NCBI GenBank assembly: GCA_963705525.1
Contig: CAVPJW010000004.1
Location: 372,001-436,000, forward strand
Length of the DNA stretch: 64,000 bases
Direction: 5' to 3'
DNA from: CAVPJW01 sp963705525
Lineage (GTDB): Bacteria > Acidobacteriota > Vicinamibacteria > Vicinamibacterales > CAVPJW01
A program made the translations under genes and the position numbers. This document shows, piece by piece, positions 59,782 through 64,000 of this stretch. A model generated the notes under the pieces. That model was not told the DNA's origin. It saw only the letters and a program-made list of their open reading frames with translations, and made no database searches. Within the stretch, counting starts at the first letter, position 1. Each line of letters begins with the position of its first letter.

Positions 59782-61251
59782 TTGATCTTTGTGGCGCTGG
59801 CGATACTCAACTGCGGCGGTTATCGCTACGGCGCATCCGATCAGGCGTTCTACATTCCGGCCATTCGTTTCGACCAGAATCCCTCGCTCTTCCCGCGGGA
59901 CAGAGCGCTCCTCAACGGGCAGTCGCGCCTCACGATCTTCGATGAGGCCATGGCCGCGCTCGCGCCGCGCGATGCCGACGGTCTGCCCGGAATATTCTTC
60001 GCGGCGTTCCTGCTGGGCCTCGTCCTTCTCTGGCTGGGCATTCGATCGATCGGCGGAATCTTCTATCGGTCGCCGTGGACCATTGCGGCGCTCGGTCTGT
60101 CGCTCACGCTTCGCCACCGTATCCCTCGAACCGGCGCGAACACACTCGAAGGCTATTTGCACCCTCGAATGATTGCCTTCGCGCTGGGGGTGCTGGCCCT
60201 CGCGTCGATCATTCGCAAGCGCCCCGTCCTGGCGCTGGTATTCCTGGCGCTCGGCGGCCTGTTGCACCCGACGACCACCGCCTGGTTCTTCGTCTGGGCC
60301 GCCGCGCTCGCCGTGGTCACCCTTCATCAATATCGAGGCCTCGCCCTCGCGCTCATCGCCGCCGCGGTGGCCGGCGTGGCGTGGCTGACGATGAACGGGG
60401 CCCTGTCGGGTCGCTTCGCGATCATGGACGAGGTGTGGCTGAGCGTACTGGCGAGCAAGGACTACATCTTCCCGACGGACTGGCCTGCGGGAACGTGGCT
60501 GCTCCATCTCCTGACGGTGGCCGCAATCTCGGGCGCATACGAGTATCGCCGGCGGACTGGCCGTCTGGTCCCCGGCGAAACCGGTCTAGTGGCCGGGTGT
60601 CTGGCGCTCTTCATCACATTTCTGCTCTCGCTGCCGTTCATAGCCGCCCGCGTCGCCCTGGCAGTCCAACTCCAAACGTCGCGCACGTTCTGGATGCTCG
60701 ACTTCATGGCCACGGTCTATCTCATCTGGATGCTCTGCGAGATGCCGGCGGGACGGAAGAGCGCACCATCCATCAGCATCAGCCGACGGCAACGCTGGGC
60801 GGTGTGTCTGCTCGCTGTCATCTCGCTGTCGCGTGGGCTGTGGGTCACCTTCGTCGAACATCCAGGACGCCCGGTGATTGAGATGGGTCTTCAGGCCGGG
60901 CCGTGGAACGACGCGCTCCAATGGATCGCCGCGACGCCGCCAGATCGGCACATCCTGGCCGACCCCGGACATGCCTGGCGATATGGCACGAGCGTGCGAG
61001 TCGGCGCCGTGCACGACGTCTATCAGGAAGAAGTCAAGGATTCGTCGATGGCGCTCTACTCGCGCGACGTCGCCGTCCGCGTGCTTCAGCGCATCCGCGA
61101 TGCCGACGACTTCCCTCACATGACGAGCGAATCGATTGTTTCGCTGGGACAGAAGTACGACCTCGACTATTTCGTCACCGACCGCTCGATGCCGCTGCCG
61201 GTCGTGTATGACAATCGTCGGTTCAAGGTGTACGCGCTGAAAGGTCAATGA
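59782..61251 (+). CDS. Polytopic membrane protein of unknown function
   Basis: A 489-residue protein with about nine or ten hydrophobic helices and a soluble C-terminal region (about 375-489: ADPGHAWRYGTSVRV, VYQEEVKDSSM, YDLDYFVTDR). The layout of an N-terminal YxxSDQAFYIPAIR segment, multiple helices and a C-terminal soluble domain resembles GT-C-type or DUF6798-like proteins, but I cannot assign a family. The annotated start is a TTG; an upstream start overlapping the DinB stop is possible. It overlaps the next gene by 4 bp (ATGA), so they are coupled. Confidence 0.7.
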   Translation: MIFVALAILNCGGYRYGASDQAFYIPAIRFDQNPSLFPRDRALLNGQSRLTIFDEAMAALAPRDADGLPGIFFAAFLLGLVLLWLGIRSIGGIFYRSPWTIAALGLSLTLRHRIPRTGANTLEGYLHPRMIAFALGVLALASIIRKRPVLALVFLALGGLLHPTTTAWFFVWAAALAVVTLHQYRGLALALIAAAVAGVAWLTMNGALSGRFAIMDEVWLSVLASKDYIFPTDWPAGTWLLHLLTVAAISGAYEYRRRTGRLVPGETGLVAGCLALFITFLLSLPFIAARVALAVQLQTSRTFWMLDFMATVYLIWMLCEMPAGRKSAPSISISRRQRWAVCLLAVISLSRGLWVTFVEHPGRPVIEMGLQAGPWNDALQWIAATPPDRHILADPGHAWRYGTSVRVGAVHDVYQEEVKDSSMALYSRDVAVRVLQRIRDADDFPHMTSESIVSLGQKYDLDYFVTDRSMPLPVVYDNRRFKVYALKGQ

Positions 61252-63830
61252 TGATTCCCCTGCGATCGAATCCTCCGCGATTCGCACCAGTTGTGCTCGC
61301 GATTCTGACGATTGGTCTCGTCACCAAGACGGCGCCCCTCGCCCAGTCGCCGCCCGAGACCGAATACCCGATGGCGAAGCACGGCGGAAATTACATGATC
61401 AACTACTACTTTCCGCCGGCGCCCAGCTCGACGCCCTGGGCACCGAGCTGGTCTCCCGATGGAAAGTCGATCGCCGTGGCGATGAGCGGGTCGATCTGGA
61501 AGGTCGACGTCGAGAGCGGCGACGCCGAAGAGCTCACGGCCGACGGCCAATACCACTCCTCGCCCGACTGGTCTCCCGATGGCCAATGGATCGCCTACAC
61601 GGGCGACGATGGCCAGAAGTCGATCCAGCTGCGGGCCTTGAATCTCTCGACGGGCGTGAGCCAGACGCTGACCGACGATGAGTTCGTCTACGCCGATCCT
61701 GTGTTCTCTCCAGACGGCGATCGGCTGGCCTATGTCAGCACGAGGCCCGGCGGATACTTCAACGTGTACGTCCGTCCCATCAAGGACGGACACTGGGCCG
61801 GCCCTGAGGTTGCCATCACGAAGGACCACGACTTCGGCCGCGACCGGCTCTACTTCGGCAATTGGGACATGCACCTCAGTCCGGCCTGGCTCCCCGACGG
61901 CCGCGAGCTCCTCATCGTCTCCAATCGGGACGCACCGCTCGGCTCGGGCAATGTCATCCGAGTGCCCGCGTCCGCGGACGGCATCACTCAGGCTCGAACC
62001 GTCCTCGCCGAGCAGACCCTCTATCGCACGCGTCCTGACGTCTCCATCGACGGCAAGCGATTCATCTATACGTCCACGAGAGGCGCTGCTGATCAATACC
62101 TGAATCTGTATGTGCAGCCGACGACTGGCGGCGAGCCGTACAAGATGACCTTCTTCGACCACGACGCCTTTCACCCGAGATGGTCTCCCGACGGCGAGTG
62201 GATCGCGTACGTCACCAATGAAGAGGGGCTGCCGCAGCTCGCGCTGCTCGAAACCTATGGGGGCGCACAGCGCACCATCCACATCGCGCGGCGCAAGTGG
62301 AAGCGGCCGGTGGGCACGCTGAACGTCGAGATTCTCGACGCCGCCAGCATGCAGGCAACGGCGGCACGCGTGCACCTCACGGCTAGCGACGGCAGGTTCT
62401 ACGCGCCGTCTGACGCCTATGCGCGCGTCAGCGCCGCGAGAGACAGGATCTTCCACACCACCGGCCGCTTCTCGGTGGACCTGCCGGCGGGACCCGTGAA
62501 ACTCGTGACGGTCAAGGGATTCGAGTATTGGCCCGAGTCGTCGGCGATGGATGTCCGGCCGGGACAGTCGAATGCCGTGACAATTCGCCTCCGGCGCATG
62601 AGCGACGTGTCGGCCGACGGGTGGTTCAACGGGTCAACGCACGTCCACATGAACTACGCGGGCAATCTTCACAATTCATTCGCCAATCTCATGATGATGT
62701 CCGCGGCCGAGGACCAGGACATCGTCAACGAACAGATCGCCAACAAGGACAACCGGGTGCTCGACTATCAGTATTTCGTCAAGGGTGGAGGACCGCACCC
62801 CCTGTCGACCCCGGAACGACTGGTCGTCGTCGGGCAAGAATACCGACCGCCGTTCTATGGGCATGTCTTCATGTTCGGTCTTCGAGAGCATCTGATCTCG
62901 CCGTTCACGACCGGATACGAGGGAACGGCCATTGAGAGCCTATATCCAAGCAACACCGACATGTTCCGGAAAGCCAGGCAACAGGGCGCGACCGTCGGGT
63001 ACGTGCATGCATTCCCGGGTGAGAAGGATCCGCTCGAGGGCAACCTCGGCGGCGCCAAGGGTTTCATGGTCGATGCCGCGCTCGGCACAACTGACGCCGT
63101 TGAGTGGTCCGAAGCGGGGCGAGCAGGCTTTTTCCCGTGGTATGCGGCGCTCAACAACGGACTCCATGTAACGGCCGTCGGCGGCGAAGACTCGATCAGC
63201 AGTCTCCACGACACCAAGCTCGTCGGATCGTCACGGACGTTCGTCAGAACGGACAACAAACGCCTGGAGATGCAGGGCTGGTTCGATGCGCTTCGACAGG
63301 GACACGCGTTTGTGAGCTCCGGACCGCTCGTCGAGCTGACCGTCAACGGCAAGATCGCCGGTGACGAGGTGACGTTGACGGCTCCCGGCGATGTCGACGT
63401 CGCTCTGCGGGTCCGATCGATCGTTCCGCTGGATCATGTGTTTCTGGTGGCCGGTGGTGTCACCGTCGCTGAGGTTCCGCTCTCTGGGGATCGGCGAACT
63501 GCAACCCTCACGCGCTCGATTCGCTTCGCGCAAAGCGGCTGGATTCATCTGCGAGCCGAAGGCAAGCCGTCGGAGCGGTTTCCGCTCGACACGACATACG
63601 CGCAGGCGTTCACCAATCCCGTCTGGATCACAGTCGCCGGCCGTCCCGTCAGGAATCGCGATGCGGCCGACTACGGAGTCAAATGGATCGACAAACTGCA
63701 GAAGATGGCCGAGGACTGGCCAGGCTGGCGCTCAGACCGTGAAAAGGCGCACGTCTTCGCGCAGTTCGAGGAAGCGAGACAGGTCTACCTCACACGTCGC
63801 GCCGAGGCAGACCCGTCTCAGTCCCGCTGA
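61248..63830 (+). CDS. Exported PD40 beta-propeller / CehA-like (PHP) metallohydrolase
   Basis: An 860-residue exported protein. A signal peptide (about 1-32) is followed by a TolB/PD40 propeller (about 60-340; SPDGKSIAVAM, SPDGQWIAYTG, SPDGDRLAYVS, SPDGEWIAYVT). A linker leads to a CehA/McbA-type PHP domain: metal-ligand segments ADGWFNGSTHVHMN and GYVHAFPGE, and VTAVGGEDSIS near 645. It is probably a phosphoester- or carbamate-type hydrolase acting outside the cytoplasm. Fused propeller-PHP proteins of this type are common in Acidobacteria. It is translationally coupled to the membrane protein gene upstream. Confidence 0.85.
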   Translation: MMIPLRSNPPRFAPVVLAILTIGLVTKTAPLAQSPPETEYPMAKHGGNYMINYYFPPAPSSTPWAPSWSPDGKSIAVAMSGSIWKVDVESGDAEELTADGQYHSSPDWSPDGQWIAYTGDDGQKSIQLRALNLSTGVSQTLTDDEFVYADPVFSPDGDRLAYVSTRPGGYFNVYVRPIKDGHWAGPEVAITKDHDFGRDRLYFGNWDMHLSPAWLPDGRELLIVSNRDAPLGSGNVIRVPASADGITQARTVLAEQTLYRTRPDVSIDGKRFIYTSTRGAADQYLNLYVQPTTGGEPYKMTFFDHDAFHPRWSPDGEWIAYVTNEEGLPQLALLETYGGAQRTIHIARRKWKRPVGTLNVEILDAASMQATAARVHLTASDGRFYAPSDAYARVSAARDRIFHTTGRFSVDLPAGPVKLVTVKGFEYWPESSAMDVRPGQSNAVTIRLRRMSDVSADGWFNGSTHVHMNYAGNLHNSFANLMMMSAAEDQDIVNEQIANKDNRVLDYQYFVKGGGPHPLSTPERLVVVGQEYRPPFYGHVFMFGLREHLISPFTTGYEGTAIESLYPSNTDMFRKARQQGATVGYVHAFPGEKDPLEGNLGGAKGFMVDAALGTTDAVEWSEAGRAGFFPWYAALNNGLHVTAVGGEDSISSLHDTKLVGSSRTFVRTDNKRLEMQGWFDALRQGHAFVSSGPLVELTVNGKIAGDEVTLTAPGDVDVALRVRSIVPLDHVFLVAGGVTVAEVPLSGDRRTATLTRSIRFAQSGWIHLRAEGKPSERFPLDTTYAQAFTNPVWITVAGRPVRNRDAADYGVKWIDKLQKMAEDWPGWRSDREKAHVFAQFEEARQVYLTRRAEADPSQSR

Positions 63831-63832
63831 AC

Positions 63833-64000
63833 CTATGGCTCGCCGTTCCCGCTGGATGTGGCGGGCCTCAGCGTTGGGTAGGTGATGCCGAGCTGCTCGA
63901 GATACGTCTTGTACTTCGTGGAATCGAAGTAGTACTTCTTCATCGCCGGCCGCCACTCCCCCATCGACTTCGTATTGAGCCAGGTCGCCGGCGGATCGTC
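63833..64000 (-). CDS. C-terminal fragment of an unidentified protein (5' part outside window)
   Basis: The last 55 codons of a minus-strand gene, entering from beyond base 64000 and ending at the TAG at 63833-63835. The visible part is a basic, aromatic-rich segment (TWLNTKSMGEWRPAMKKYYF, then YLEQLGITYP) with no recognised family. It converges with the PD40-CehA gene. Confidence 0.65.
   Translation of the reverse strand, partial: DDPPATWLNTKSMGEWRPAMKKYYFDSTKYKTYLEQLGITYPTLRPATSSGNGEP

Overview
The window reads like a high-GC chromosome segment from the Acidobacteriota, most likely Vicinamibacterales. This rests on gene content and style: two large MacB-type permeases without an ATPase (the 'ADOP' type), a CBM9/DUF5916 secreted protein, PD40/CehA metallohydrolases, many secreted peptidases, an Acidobacteria-style Ser/Thr kinase, and many intergenic arrays of 7- or 8-bp words. 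No rRNA, tRNA, CRISPR, integrase or transposase was seen, so this is ordinary chromosome with dense metabolic content.

Layout. 1-7.5 kb: partial DUF5107 protein, ADOP permease, small lipoprotein, 2OG-Fe(II) oxygenase, serine carboxypeptidase, secreted hypothetical. 7.5-13 kb: an amine-oxidase-like flavoenzyme converging on a polyamine-type ABC operon (potD-A-B-C on the minus strand), with potC broken by an apparent 1-nt frameshift. 13-27 kb: GYD protein, DUF5916 protein, second ADOP permease, an LtaS-like transferase with an N-terminal Ig-like domain, Rieske oxygenase, DinB-like protein, SnoaL-like protein, acyl-CoA ligase, S9 peptidase. 27.5-31.8 kb: a sigma54 activator with a winged-helix N-terminus, a 69-aa protein and an 888-aa degenerate receiver/PAS/histidine-kinase protein. 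31.9-33.2 kb: an M20 protein that appears to have lost metal ligands.

33.2-43.5 kb: a purine catabolic region. A three-subunit xanthine dehydrogenase, uricase, HIU hydrolase, OHCU decarboxylase, allantoicase and allantoinase cover xanthine to ureidoglycolate. A divergent CitE-like protein may handle the glyoxylate carbon, and a DUF3810 zincin is translationally coupled to allantoinase. 43.5-49.7 kb: NDH-2, a formate-dehydrogenase-like molybdoenzyme, KGG stress protein, a small Cys-rich protein with YggX, and a decaying kinase/hydrolase locus. 49.8-51.3 kb: a serine beta-lactamase-like hydrolase.

51.3-54.1 kb holds what I consider the main discovery: a radical SAM protein whose apparent stop is an in-frame TGA giving the tail C-U-A-E-P, followed by a 6-bp hairpin with an AGGUG loop 19 nt downstream. 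It is almost certainly a selenoprotein (TGA read as selenocysteine), and it is paired with an ATP-grasp enzyme. 54.1-64 kb: stand-alone LigD-type phosphoesterase, YvcK, a frameshifted nucleotidyltransferase-like gene, TPM and LemA proteins, a PH-like/diheme cytochrome c fusion, DinB, a polytopic membrane protein, and a PD40-CehA metallohydrolase.

A second theme is a family of degenerate 7-/8-bp phased arrays, often with the word repeated in both orientations so that the array folds back on itself. At least nine occur here, one inside the selenoprotein gene. All functions are inferred by reading the sequence; no database search was run.
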